Shown here piece after piece: positions 34,211 to 42,650 of a stretch of DNA of 64,000 bases. Positions within the stretch are counted from its first letter, which is position 1. Every line of letters starts with the position of its first letter. Source of the DNA: an uncultured Caulobacterales bacterium (GTDB taxonomy: Bacteria; Pseudomonadota; Alphaproteobacteria; Caulobacterales; Maricaulaceae); assembly GCA_947503715.1 (NCBI GenBank), contig CANNER010000002.1:558001-622000 (forward strand). The letters run 5' to 3'. The position numbers and the translations under genes are program-made. The notes under the pieces were generated by a model. That model was given only the letters and a program-made list of their open reading frames with translations, did not search any database and was not told the DNA's origin.

Positions 34211-37033
34211 TCAGCCAAACGCATCATAATGATGCGTAATGGCGATCGTGATTTGACGCACGAGATCTTTGGCACGGTCGAGCGGTTTGATGACTTCATC
34301 CGCGATATGTTCGAACCCACCGCCCGAGACGGGCTCGCCGGTTTTCTCCGATAGGGCCTTTGTCCATTCCAGCGGCGCGGTCTTGGCGGGATAGCGTTCG
34401 CGCAGATCCTCAATAATCTCATTAATCTGGAACGTCTGCATCCGCTGCAGCGCGGAGAGACGGGATGTGGCTTCATCAGAAACAACCGGCAGTTCCGTCA
34501 TGAGGATCATCATCTTCATAATGACGGCCAAGCGCAGCGCATGGAGAATCATAAGGGAGTCGTCAGGTGTAAAGTCTGCCTCCGGGTCACATTGTTTCAG
34601 GAAGCGCAGACTGTCATACATGTCCAACCGCAGACGGTTGGACAGGTCCACAATTTGCGACCGCCATGTCGAGCTCTCCAACGTTTCCGCCACGACCAGT
34701 GATTTATGCGCAAGCATTGGCTCCGCACCGGATAGGGCGCGGGAAATCCAGAACCCTGGATCGAAGAGGCGACCATAGCCCGTTAGAACGGACAGGTTCG
34801 TCCGACCCATTGTCGTCATAACAAGGCCGAAAATAGATTTTGCCCGCGCAGACTCTTTATAAAGCGCTTCAAACTTTTCGGGATCAATCCCGGCGGCTCG
34901 ACCCACGCCGTAGAAGATATTCGCGGGCGTGCCAAATTGCTGCAGGATCGCATTATGCGGAATGGCCCGCAGGAGGCGCGGGTTGAACATATCCGCCCCC
35001 GATCCCGGCTTGGCGCGTTTCGCGGCGCGACTGCCCGTCGGGATGAGCATATTTTGCCCCAACCCGCCCAAAAGTCCGACATAATTCGGATCGGAATAGA
35101 GGGCGTCCTGCTCTGACCCAATCGTGCGGTAGACGTCCCACGAGAAATCTTTTTCCGTATAGAACGGGTCATTCGCGACATCTGACCTGTCTGCATAGCG
35201 TCCGCCAATGAGGGAGAAAACGGTCGCATTCGCGAGAGCTTCCGTCTGGAACCAAAGATAACCATCCCCGCCCTGAAAACTCGTCTCATGGCAGAGGTGC
35301 AGGTCACGCTTTTCAAATTGCGCAATGGCCCAGGGGCTCATCGCGTAGTCGAGGCGTTGTTCAATCGTGCCGGGATGACCGCCGCGCCCCAAACCTTCGC
35401 CATGGGTGTTAAAGACGAGTGCTGTCACATCATCCATCTCGTAACGCGCCATCTCGCGGGCAAAATGGGATTGCAGCCGCTCAATCGCGAGGGTCGCTGG
35501 AATCTGTCCCATGAACCGACCCGCATCGGAAAAGCCTGTTTGTATAGCGAAGACACCGCGCGCGCGGATGTAATCGCGATAGACATCATTTTCGAGCATC
35601 TTCCCGATAATCCGGCCACCATTATTCAACGCGTCTGCCGTTTCAAAGAGCGGCGATATATCCAACTTATCCGCAACCCCGTAACGGCGTGCGAGATAGA
35701 GCACGGAGAGCGGGACGAGCGCGTCTTCGGTTTCCGCAATCAAGAGGCGGATGGGGGCGGCCCCATCAATATATTTCTGCATCTGCGCGATGAGGATCAT
35801 CTTCTCATGCGCGGTGGAGCTTTCGAGGGCGAGGGAGGCAAAGTTAACGGTTTGCGGTTTGACATTTTGCGTCATCTCCGTCGCGCGTTTCAAAACTGTG
35901 CGCGTGTCAGAGGAGCTTTCCGTCAGGCCGAATATCCCCTTGACGCCGGACATGACGTGACGGGCATTGAGGCGGAAATGGATGCGCGCCGTGCCGAGGC
36001 CGAAGGCTTCCATAGACGCGCGGAGGCAGAGCAGGTCGCGACGAACAGAATCATCTGGTGCGCCCTTGATGACGGTTTCCAACAGCGGTTGGAGGGTGGA
36101 GAGATCGGTGAAGCGACGCGGGGATTGACGCGTCAGATTATTCGCGGCCGCGACGAGATTATCGGGATTATCTAGGTCTTTCTCAAACAGTTTCAAATCA
36201 CGTTCGGCAGAAGCCAAACCGTCCTTGATCCGGTCAACCATCTTGTCCAGTGCGGACTCAGACTCTGATTTGAAATTCCCACCAGAGGCAATATTCGCCG
36301 CCAGCTCAGCGTAACGCGCAAGTTGGTCGCGTTTCTCGGACAGGCGTAAACGCAGCGCGTCACCCCAAGAAATATCGGTCCGTCCGTCAATATCATACCC
36401 GACCCAGCTATAAGCATCGACGAGATGTGGTGTCAGAGTCGTCCAGTGTTTCGGAAAATGTTTCGCGGCCACGTCCAGAACGGTCGCGTTCAGCGCATCC
36501 ATTGCGGATTGAATGCGGGTCAGGGTTGCTTGCGTGTCCTCATGCTCCTCGATCAGGGTCGGCGCGCGTTTTGGCAGGTAAGGATGCGTTTTGAGCGTAT
36601 CTTCCGCCGTGCTAAAATCTCTGTCAGCCGACGCGATTTCACCGAGCGTATTCCGGATATCACGGGACAGGGAGAAGGTCGGATGCGCCGTCAGCACAAT
36701 GCCCTGGCCGGGCGTTTCCGCCCATGTCTTGAAGGCTTCGAACCCTTTCGCGGCCTGAGCTTCCGCAATCTCTGTAATACGAGACTTCAGCGCGTCAAAC
36801 CGGTCCGCGCCCGCCCGTTGGCGCAGTCGCCGGATGCGAGAAATCGCGCCTCGATCAGACGCGGTTTTGACAAGCATTGTGATATCACCAAAGGAAATAC
36901 TGCGCTCTTCCACAGCCTTTGAAATATCATAGGCGAGGAGTTTGACGGGATTGGCCTGCGGGTCGGAAGCGACCGCCTGCTTATGCCCGTCTAACAATGT
37001 TTCGAGTCTGCTTTGCAGCTCTTCTGTGCTCAT
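34211..37033 (-). CDS. Phosphoenolpyruvate carboxylase-like protein with altered active-site motifs
   Basis: 940 residues, slightly longer than E. coli Ppc. GIVLTAHPTFSLSRDI near residue 112 corresponds to the TAHPTE motif with Glu replaced by Phe. TGFSDAGRFMGQ near 510 corresponds to GYSDSxKD, with Arg for the Lys. NTHGEGLGRGGHPGT near 555 corresponds to FHGRGGxxGRGG, where HGR has become HGE and two residues are missing. The usual C-terminal QNTG is absent (HHYDAFG). Overall alignment and length indicate PF00311 kinship, but whether it carboxylates PEP is doubtful. Sits 21 bp after gap on the same strand. Confidence 0.7.
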   Translation of the reverse strand: MSTEELQSRLETLLDGHKQAVASDPQANPVKLLAYDISKAVEERSISFGDITMLVKTASDRGAISRIRRLRQRAGADRFDALKSRITEIAEAQAAKGFEAFKTWAETPGQGIVLTAHPTFSLSRDIRNTLGEIASADRDFSTAEDTLKTHPYLPKRAPTLIEEHEDTQATLTRIQSAMDALNATVLDVAAKHFPKHWTTLTPHLVDAYSWVGYDIDGRTDISWGDALRLRLSEKRDQLARYAELAANIASGGNFKSESESALDKMVDRIKDGLASAERDLKLFEKDLDNPDNLVAAANNLTRQSPRRFTDLSTLQPLLETVIKGAPDDSVRRDLLCLRASMEAFGLGTARIHFRLNARHVMSGVKGIFGLTESSSDTRTVLKRATEMTQNVKPQTVNFASLALESSTAHEKMILIAQMQKYIDGAAPIRLLIAETEDALVPLSVLYLARRYGVADKLDISPLFETADALNNGGRIIGKMLENDVYRDYIRARGVFAIQTGFSDAGRFMGQIPATLAIERLQSHFAREMARYEMDDVTALVFNTHGEGLGRGGHPGTIEQRLDYAMSPWAIAQFEKRDLHLCHETSFQGGDGYLWFQTEALANATVFSLIGGRYADRSDVANDPFYTEKDFSWDVYRTIGSEQDALYSDPNYVGLLGGLGQNMLIPTGSRAAKRAKPGSGADMFNPRLLRAIPHNAILQQFGTPANIFYGVGRAAGIDPEKFEALYKESARAKSIFGLVMTTMGRTNLSVLTGYGRLFDPGFWISRALSGAEPMLAHKSLVVAETLESSTWRSQIVDLSNRLRLDMYDSLRFLKQCDPEADFTPDDSLMILHALRLAVIMKMMILMTELPVVSDEATSRLSALQRMQTFQINEIIEDLRERYPAKTAPLEWTKALSEKTGEPVSGGGFEHIADEVIKPLDRAKDLVRQITIAITHHYDAFG

Positions 37034-37054
37034 CCGTTTGATGTGACTATCTCC

Positions 37055-38065
37055 TTAGAGGAATTTCGCCATGACCGCCGCCGTGTCCAGCATCCGGTTG
37101 GAGAAACCCCATTCATTGTCATACCAGCTCAACACGCGGACCATCTTCTCGCCCATGACAACGGTCTCGCCCAAAACAAGGGACGAGGAGTGCGGGTCAT
37201 GGTTGAAATCGATTGAGACGGTTTTGTCGTGAACGACCTGCAGCACGCCCTTCAGAGGACCGTCAGCGGCCTTTTGGAAAGCGGCGTTGATGGCTTCGAC
37301 AGATGCGGTTTTTTCCGAATTGATAACGAGATCAACGACGGACACATTCGGCGTCGGGACGCGAATAGCCTTGCCGTCCAGCTTCCCTTTGAGCTCCGGC
37401 AGGACGAGGCCAATGGCTTTCGCTGCACCGGTCGAGGTCGGGATCATGGAGAGCGCAGCCGCGCGACCCCGGTTGAAATCTTTGCGGTGGACGCCGTCCA
37501 AAGTTGGCTGATCGCCCGTATAGGCGTGAACTGTCGTCATGAAACCCGTCTCGATCCCGAGGAGATCGTTTAGGACTTTCGCGACGGGGGCGAGGGCATT
37601 GGTTGTGCAGGATCCGTTGGAGACGACAATATCGTCTTTCGTCAACTCGTCATGGTTCACACCGTAAACGATTGTCTTATCCGCATTTGCGCCGGGCGCG
37701 GAAATTAAGACGCGTTTCGCGCCCGCTGCCAGATGTTTCGCCGCCGCCTCGCGCGCTGTGAAAATACCCGTACATTCCAGCACGATATCGACGTTATTGT
37801 CGGCCCAGTTCTGGTCTTCCAGATTGCGAATGGCAGTGACTTCGATATCGTTCCCGCCGAGATTGAGGCTGGTCTCCGTGAAGCTGATCTTTCCGGGAAA
37901 GCGCCCATGAACGGAATCATATTTTAAAAGGTGGGCGAGGTTCTCTGTGGAGGACAGGTCATTGATCGCCACAACTTCCATGTCGTCTCGGCCCTGCTCA
38001 ATCAGCGCACGTAATACATTGCGGCCAATGCGCCCAAATCCATTGATGGCTAGTCTCGTGGTCAT
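37055..38065 (-). CDS. gap: Type I glyceraldehyde-3-phosphate dehydrogenase
   Basis: 336 residues. INGFGRIGRNVLRALIE is the NAD-binding N-terminus, VSNGSCTTNALAPVAKVL holds the catalytic Cys, and TTVHAYTGDQPTLDG and SWYDNEWGFSNRM follow. AAGG at good spacing precedes the ATG. The promoter region carries a LacI-type palindrome 32 bp upstream of the start, so sugar-dependent control is likely. Followed by the PEP carboxylase-like gene. Confidence 0.97.
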   Translation of the reverse strand: MTTRLAINGFGRIGRNVLRALIEQGRDDMEVVAINDLSSTENLAHLLKYDSVHGRFPGKISFTETSLNLGGNDIEVTAIRNLEDQNWADNNVDIVLECTGIFTAREAAAKHLAAGAKRVLISAPGANADKTIVYGVNHDELTKDDIVVSNGSCTTNALAPVAKVLNDLLGIETGFMTTVHAYTGDQPTLDGVHRKDFNRGRAAALSMIPTSTGAAKAIGLVLPELKGKLDGKAIRVPTPNVSVVDLVINSEKTASVEAINAAFQKAADGPLKGVLQVVHDKTVSIDFNHDPHSSSLVLGETVVMGEKMVRVLSWYDNEWGFSNRMLDTAAVMAKFL

Positions 38066-38096
38066 CGTTTCACTTCCTTGAAATGCTGCTATTTTA

Positions 38097-38110
38097 TGAC
38101 AGCGCTGTCA
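38097..38110. promoter_or_regulatory. LacI-family-type operator in the gap promoter region
   Basis: TGACAGCGCTGTCA is a perfect 14-bp palindrome with central CG, as in LacI/GalR-family operators. On the gap strand it is followed by TAAAAT, a plausible -10, so a bound regulator would cover the promoter. A similar site is upstream of the GH10 gene. Confidence 0.55.
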
Positions 38111-38116
38111 GTTCGC

Positions 38117-38145
38117 TTGCACTTAGCAGTCGTTCAGCATTAGAT
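38117..38145 (+). promoter_or_regulatory. Sigma70-type promoter for the split-photolyase operon
   Basis: TTGCAC (38117-38122), a 17-base spacer and TTAGAT (38140-38145) form a good promoter on the plus strand. The expected transcript start, about 38152, falls right at the Shine-Dalgarno of the 20-codon ORF and upstream of the FAD-domain gene. Confidence 0.5.
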
Positions 38146-38162
38146 AAAGACAGGAGTTCATT

Positions 38163-38225
38163 ATGGCTAGGTCTATTGTTTCGAGAACTCCAAATTTGAG
38201 ACTGCAAAAGAAATTGTTCCTCTAA
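38163..38225 (+). CDS. Possible 20-residue leader peptide
   Basis: A 20-codon ORF starts with ATG six bases after AGGAG, directly downstream of a good promoter, and reads MARSIVSRTPNLRLQKKLFL. It is basic and ends 47 bp before the FAD-domain gene. No family is known; it may be a leader peptide or chance. Confidence 0.3.
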   Translation: MARSIVSRTPNLRLQKKLFL

Positions 38226-38272
38226 AAGCCGCGAATTTGTGCACTTTGCCTTGTTTCGTGCGTAGCTATGAT

Positions 38273-39070
38273 ATGCGTGACGCAACCCAACAGATACCGA
38301 CCGATAGAGCTTCCCTCATTGCGGAGGTCAGGCAGCTTTCCCCGAATCTGTCCGCGGACGACACGACAGTCTCCTCCATTAGGGGCGGACGGGCGGCGGC
38401 GAAGGCTCGATTGAAGACATTGGACCCCGCGGAATATGGAAAGACCCGCAATCATCTGGACGGGGCGGTGACGCAGCTCTCCCCCTATATCCGTCACGGC
38501 GTGATGGGCGCGGATGAAGTCCGCGATCAAGCGCTGGAACTGGCTTCCTGCAAGACGGCGGAAAAATTTGTCCAGCAATTGACGTGGCGGGACTATTGGC
38601 AGCGTCTTTACCGGGAATATCCGGACCATATCTGGAATGATGTCGAGGATTATAAGACAGGGTTCGGGCCGGAGGATTATGCCGATGACTTGCCCGAGGA
38701 TATAGCAGCGGGCGAAACGGGCGTTGCCTGTATCGACCAATTTATCGATCAGCTCCTCACGACGGGCTATCTGCACAACCATGCGCGGCTCTATCTGGCA
38801 GGATATATCTGTCACTGGCGACGCGTGAAGTGGCAGGCAGGCGCGGCGTGGTTCCTCTCGCACCTACTTGACGGAGACCCCGCCTCGAATAATCTGTCAT
38901 GGCAATGGGTCGCCAGCACATTCTCGCACAAGCCTTATTACTACAATCTCGACAATGTCGAAAAATTCAGCGGTCCGGATATTGATACGGCCTTCAAGCG
39001 CAATAAACCGTTGGCCGGCACATATGAAGATTTGCGCAAGCGGCTTTTCCCGAATGGAGATTTCCAATGA
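38273..39070 (+). CDS. Photolyase/cryptochrome FAD-binding domain as a stand-alone protein
   Basis: About 265 residues from MRDATQQIPTDRASLIAEVR. It holds only the helical FAD domain of the photolyase family: GGRAAAKARLKTLDPAEYGK, TQLSPYIRHGVMGADEVRDQ, QLTWRDYWQRLYREYP, HNHARLYLAGYICHWRRVKW and HLLDGDPASNNLSWQWVAST. The N-terminal alpha/beta antenna domain is missing and instead appears to be encoded by the next gene. Overlaps that gene by 4 bp. DNA repair or light sensing are both possible; part of a likely ECF/ChrR-type photo-oxidative set. Confidence 0.85.
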   Translation: MRDATQQIPTDRASLIAEVRQLSPNLSADDTTVSSIRGGRAAAKARLKTLDPAEYGKTRNHLDGAVTQLSPYIRHGVMGADEVRDQALELASCKTAEKFVQQLTWRDYWQRLYREYPDHIWNDVEDYKTGFGPEDYADDLPEDIAAGETGVACIDQFIDQLLTTGYLHNHARLYLAGYICHWRRVKWQAGAAWFLSHLLDGDPASNNLSWQWVASTFSHKPYYYNLDNVEKFSGPDIDTAFKRNKPLAGTYEDLRKRLFPNGDFQ

Positions 39071-39504
39071 GCGTCATTTGGATACATGAGGACGCGATAA
39101 CGCTGGACCATCCGGCTGTGACGATGGCGGGCGAGGGAGCGGAGATCATATTCATCTGGGATACGGAAAGACATGATGAAAAAGCCTATTCTCTGAAGCG
39201 GCGCGTCTTTATTTATGAATGCGCATTGGACCTCGGCGTGAAAATCATGGCGGGTCATCCTTATAATGTCTTGCGCGAATTGGTTGGCGAACAGACTATT
39301 TATACCGCGTGGTCACCTGACCCTGATTACCGCGAGATTATTGCCGATCTCCGCGATACGCATGAGGTCAAGGTCATCGAAGCCCCAGGCCTCGTGAGTG
39401 TACCGGATGATGTCGATACAAAACGGTTCTTCCGCTTCTGGAACCGCGCCAAGAAATCCGCCATGACGCCGTCCCATCAGGTTCTGGAGTCGGAAACAGC
39501 ATGA
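39067..39504 (+). CDS. Photolyase N-terminal-domain-like protein (split partner)
   Basis: 145 residues. MSVIWIHEDAITLDHPAVTM resembles the start of photolyases (xxxWFRxDLRLxDNPAL), and EIIFIWDTERHDEKAYSLKR, LGVKIMAGHPYNVLRELVG and TIYTAWSPDPDYREI follow the Rossmann-like antenna domain in shortened form. With the upstream FAD-domain gene it would rebuild a whole photolyase/cryptochrome in reversed order. Overlaps both neighbours by 4 bp, consistent with stoichiometric expression. Assignment rests on motif reading. Confidence 0.65.
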   Translation: MSVIWIHEDAITLDHPAVTMAGEGAEIIFIWDTERHDEKAYSLKRRVFIYECALDLGVKIMAGHPYNVLRELVGEQTIYTAWSPDPDYREIIADLRDTHEVKVIEAPGLVSVPDDVDTKRFFRFWNRAKKSAMTPSHQVLESETA

Positions 39505-40457
39505 CAATTGCGATTATCGGCGCTGGCGTGGCGGGACTCTCGGCGGCACGTGAACTCCGCGCGAACGGTATTGATGTCCGCCTCTTCGATAAATCACGCG
39601 GGGTCAGCGGGCGCATGTCCACGCGCTATGCTGGCGCGTGGGAGTTTGATCACGGCGCGCAATATTTAACCGTGCAGGACGAAGATTTCCGCGCCGAAAT
39701 TGACCGCACGATAGAGGCGGGATCGTGCGCCCCTTGGGCTGCCCGTGCGCTCTATCTGAAAACGGGAGAATTAAGTTCTGACACGGGTCGCGACCGCTAT
39801 GTCGGAACACCGCGCATGAACAGCCTGCCGAAATTCTGGGCAGAGGGTCTCAATATAGAGCTCAGCCGTCGCGTTAGTAAAGTCACACGGGGTGAAACTT
39901 GGACATTAGAATTTGAAGACGGGTCGGTCGAAACGGGTTTTGATGGCGTTATCTCGACATTGCCGCCTGCGCAGGCTCAACTGGTTTTACCTGATGACTT
40001 CAAACAAATGGAGACCGTGAAATCCGCAGAGATGAATGTCTGTTTCACCCTGATGATCGGGTTAAATGCGCCCGTTGATCCGGGTTGGGACACACTTCGC
40101 GTGAAAGACCTGCCGATTGACTGGATTAGTATGAACCATGCCAAGCCCGGACGATCACAGGATGTCGGCACAGTTGTTGTGACGAGCGAGCCGGACTGGT
40201 CCAACACGCATCAGGATGCGGACCGCGAATGGGTGCAGGACGTGATGTTGAAATCCGCGTCGGCCCTGATCGGGATGCCGTTACAGGACTCGCCTCATCT
40301 CGCGCTCCATCGCTGGCTCTATGCCTCGAATAAAACCTCACCCGACGTGGACTGTCTCATCGGGGACGGGATTGTGGCTTGCGGCGATTGGTGCCTTGGC
40401 GGTCGCGTGCAGGGTGCATGGTTATCAGGTCGGGCGGCTGCGCGCGTTTTTGTGTAA
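39501..40457 (+). CDS. Renalase-like FAD/NAD(P)-dependent oxidoreductase
   Basis: 318 residues. IAIIGAGVAGLSAARELRAN is the dinucleotide fold; VRLFDKSRGVSGRMSTRYAG and FDHGAQYLTVQDEDF are typical of renalase/small amine-oxidase-like flavoproteins. IVACGDWCLGGRVQGAWLSG is the C-terminal FAD motif. Similar genes are in the singlet-oxygen regulon of Rhodobacter. Overlaps the photolyase-domain gene by 4 bp. Confidence 0.85.
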   Translation: MTIAIIGAGVAGLSAARELRANGIDVRLFDKSRGVSGRMSTRYAGAWEFDHGAQYLTVQDEDFRAEIDRTIEAGSCAPWAARALYLKTGELSSDTGRDRYVGTPRMNSLPKFWAEGLNIELSRRVSKVTRGETWTLEFEDGSVETGFDGVISTLPPAQAQLVLPDDFKQMETVKSAEMNVCFTLMIGLNAPVDPGWDTLRVKDLPIDWISMNHAKPGRSQDVGTVVVTSEPDWSNTHQDADREWVQDVMLKSASALIGMPLQDSPHLALHRWLYASNKTSPDVDCLIGDGIVACGDWCLGGRVQGAWLSGRAAARVFV

Positions 40458-40501
40458 TGCTGGCGGTGGACGATGGGTCTGACCTGCCCTATATCGCCGC
40501 C

Positions 40502-40963
40502 ATGACTAAGACCGAAATATATGCCCAAACTGCCCGCGAGATTGAGGCGGTATTAGAGGGTGAAACGAATGTCGTCGCGCGTATGGCGACCGTCTCCTGT
40601 CTCCTCCATCAGGCTTTTGATGATTATTTCTGGACGGGATTTTATGTCGTTGATCCGGAAAAATCCGAAGAACTCGTAGTCGGTCCCTATCAGGGCACGC
40701 TAGGCTGTCTGCGCATTCCCTTCAGCCGCGGAGTCTGCGGTGCGGCGGCGCGGACGGGCGAGGTCCAGATTGTCCAAGACGTCCACGCCTTCCCCGGTCA
40801 TATCGCCTGTGACGCCCGCAGCCAGAGCGAGATCGTCGTGCCGGTCTACGCGCCGGACGGAAAGCTCTTCGCCGTTTTTGACGTGGACTCGACGGAGGTC
40901 GGCAGCTTTGACGCGGCGGACGCGGAAGGTTTGAAGACGATTTTAGATAAGGTGATTATTTAA
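40502..40963 (+). CDS. msrC: Free methionine-(R)-sulfoxide reductase (GAF domain)
   Basis: About 153 residues from MTKTEIYAQTAREIEAVLE; the longer frame overlaps the upstream gene and is not used. LGCLRIPFSRGVCGAAARTG and HIACDARSQSEIVVPVY hold the three conserved cysteines of fRMsr enzymes. It repairs free Met-R-SO using thioredoxin. Its place after photolyase-like and FAD genes fits an oxidative-damage unit. Confidence 0.93.
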   Translation: MTKTEIYAQTAREIEAVLEGETNVVARMATVSCLLHQAFDDYFWTGFYVVDPEKSEELVVGPYQGTLGCLRIPFSRGVCGAAARTGEVQIVQDVHAFPGHIACDARSQSEIVVPVYAPDGKLFAVFDVDSTEVGSFDAADAEGLKTILDKVII

Positions 40964-40989
40964 TATCTCTCTTCAAAGAGGGGAAACTC

Positions 40990-41604
40990 TCAGACCAAAT
41001 CCGCGATCTTATCCAGTTTCCCGCCGAGGGGCTGGGACTTGCGGCCTTCTTTCAGGCGGCGCGAAATCGTCTCAAATACTGCGTCGATACTGGAGTCGGA
41101 CTCAATATCATCATGCAGTGTTTCCGGTGCGAATCCGGCCTTGATCATGTCGTCCAAAACCTCGACCAGTTTGTCCCAGAACCCTGTATCACTCAGGAAA
41201 ACAATGGGTTTGTCGTGTAGGTTCAGCCGTTGCCAACTCATGACCTCAATGACTTCTTCCAATGTGCCGACGCCACCCGGTAGGACGACAAACGCATCGG
41301 CCAGATCAAACATACGGATTTTACGCGCATGCATATCATCGACAAATTCATGCTCAATATCCGGAATCGTCCGCTCAATCGCATTGAGAAAATGCGGGAT
41401 GACGCCAATGACGTTCGCGCCACCATCCCGCGCTGCGCGGGCCGTCGCCCCCATCAGGCCCAGTCCGCCGCCGCCATAAACGAGCTTGTGCCCGCGTGCG
41501 GCTATGGCTGTGCCCAGCTCAGTCGCGAGCGCCAAATGCGCGGGATCTTCGCCCGGTGAGGAGCCACAAAAAACACAAATCGTCAGGGAAGCTGTTTCAG
41601 TCAT
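40990..41604 (-). CDS. LOG family protein (nucleoside 5'-monophosphate phosphoribohydrolase-like)
   Basis: 204 residues. CVFCGSSPGEDPAHLALA, LVYGGGGLGLMGATARAA and VVLPGGVGTLEEVIEVMSWQ (PGGxGTxxE) are the LOG signatures; the Arg and Glu of the active site are present. LOG enzymes release bases from nucleotide monophosphates. The bacterial role is often purine turnover. Convergent with msrC. Confidence 0.9.
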   Translation of the reverse strand: MTETASLTICVFCGSSPGEDPAHLALATELGTAIAARGHKLVYGGGGLGLMGATARAARDGGANVIGVIPHFLNAIERTIPDIEHEFVDDMHARKIRMFDLADAFVVLPGGVGTLEEVIEVMSWQRLNLHDKPIVFLSDTGFWDKLVEVLDDMIKAGFAPETLHDDIESDSSIDAVFETISRRLKEGRKSQPLGGKLDKIADLV

Positions 41605-41671
41605 GAGCGGGATTTCATTTGAAGAGAAGATATCTGGTGTTACACCCTGTCCTTAGGAGAGATTTCACGTC

Positions 41672-42646
41672 GTGCAAATACCCGCAAAAGAAAGATTAAA
41701 ACGTCGTCAGCGTAAACGGCTGATTTGGATCGCGATTGCGGGGATTGCGCTGGCGGCTATTCTCCTCCTCGCTATACAGATTAGCGGGGCGCTGGGCCCA
41801 GATTCTGGTGAAATCGTGGATAATCCTGTGACGTCGCAGACTGAACGCATTGGCGTCCGCCCCGCCAGTTTTCGCCAGATCAGTGAGTTCCGTGAAAATG
41901 GTGTCGCGCGACTGCGCGTCGCCGGTGAAGCGGAACCCGGTTCAGTCGTTGTCATAACAAATAGAGGCGAACGCCTACGGCAGGTCCGCACGAATGAACT
42001 GGGCCAGTGGGGTCTAACCGTGAATGTCGGGGCCGAGCCCGTTGTCTTGGAAGCTCAACTTTATACAACAGAAGACGCCCCCGGTATCCGGTCAGAGGAA
42101 GCCGTATTCCGTCTGCCCGTCCCGACCGGCGATGATGTGGCAACTGCGAATTTTATCACACCCGCCCTCATCATGGTAACGGCCCCCGGCAGTCCGACAC
42201 GGATTATTCAATCCCCTTTTGGCGGCGCGCCGACCTCCGGCCCGCTCTCGCTTTCTGTGATTGATTATGATGATGCGGGCGGCGTTATTATTACGGGGAC
42301 GAGTTCTGTGCCGGGACGTGTCCGGTTTTACGCGCAAAATAATGTGATTGGGGAAACGGGCATCGGTGTGGGCGGCCGTTGGAATTATATTGCCGGACGG
42401 ATGCTGCCGCGCGGACAATGGGAAATCCGGGCCGAGCTCATCCCCGCGGTCGGAGCTCCGGATGCACCTTTGGAAACCGCGAGTGTGTCCGTGCCCTTCG
42501 CGCTGTTGCCACCTCTGCGTAATGCGGATGATGAGAGCGGAGCGCTGTCTGTAAATTTTCAGCCGCTTTACTGGCAGGTCCGCCGGACACTGATTGGCGG
42601 CGGCGGGCAATCCACTGTCGTCTTTTCGCCGGACGCGACGGAGTAG
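41672..42646 (+). CDS. Membrane-anchored protein with Ig-like domains
   Basis: 324 residues; GTG start with AGGAGA upstream. A basic N-terminus (KERLKRRQRKR) and one membrane helix (LIWIAIAGIALAAILLLAIQ) are followed by two predicted Ig-like beta-sandwich repeats (VARLRVAGEAEPGSVVVITN; GVIITGTSSVPGRVRFYAQN). The closing LYWQVRRTLIGGGGQSTVVF segment resembles the end of envelope proteins that carry LysM elsewhere. No catalytic motif. Possibly a cell-wall or secretion accessory. Confidence 0.65.
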   Translation: MQIPAKERLKRRQRKRLIWIAIAGIALAAILLLAIQISGALGPDSGEIVDNPVTSQTERIGVRPASFRQISEFRENGVARLRVAGEAEPGSVVVITNRGERLRQVRTNELGQWGLTVNVGAEPVVLEAQLYTTEDAPGIRSEEAVFRLPVPTGDDVATANFITPALIMVTAPGSPTRIIQSPFGGAPTSGPLSLSVIDYDDAGGVIITGTSSVPGRVRFYAQNNVIGETGIGVGGRWNYIAGRMLPRGQWEIRAELIPAVGAPDAPLETASVSVPFALLPPLRNADDESGALSVNFQPLYWQVRRTLIGGGGQSTVVFSPDATE

Positions 42647-42650
42647 ATTT

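Noticed and set aside
35288-36175. 295-codon plus-strand ORF
   Set aside because: Antisense shadow of the PEP carboxylase-like gene.
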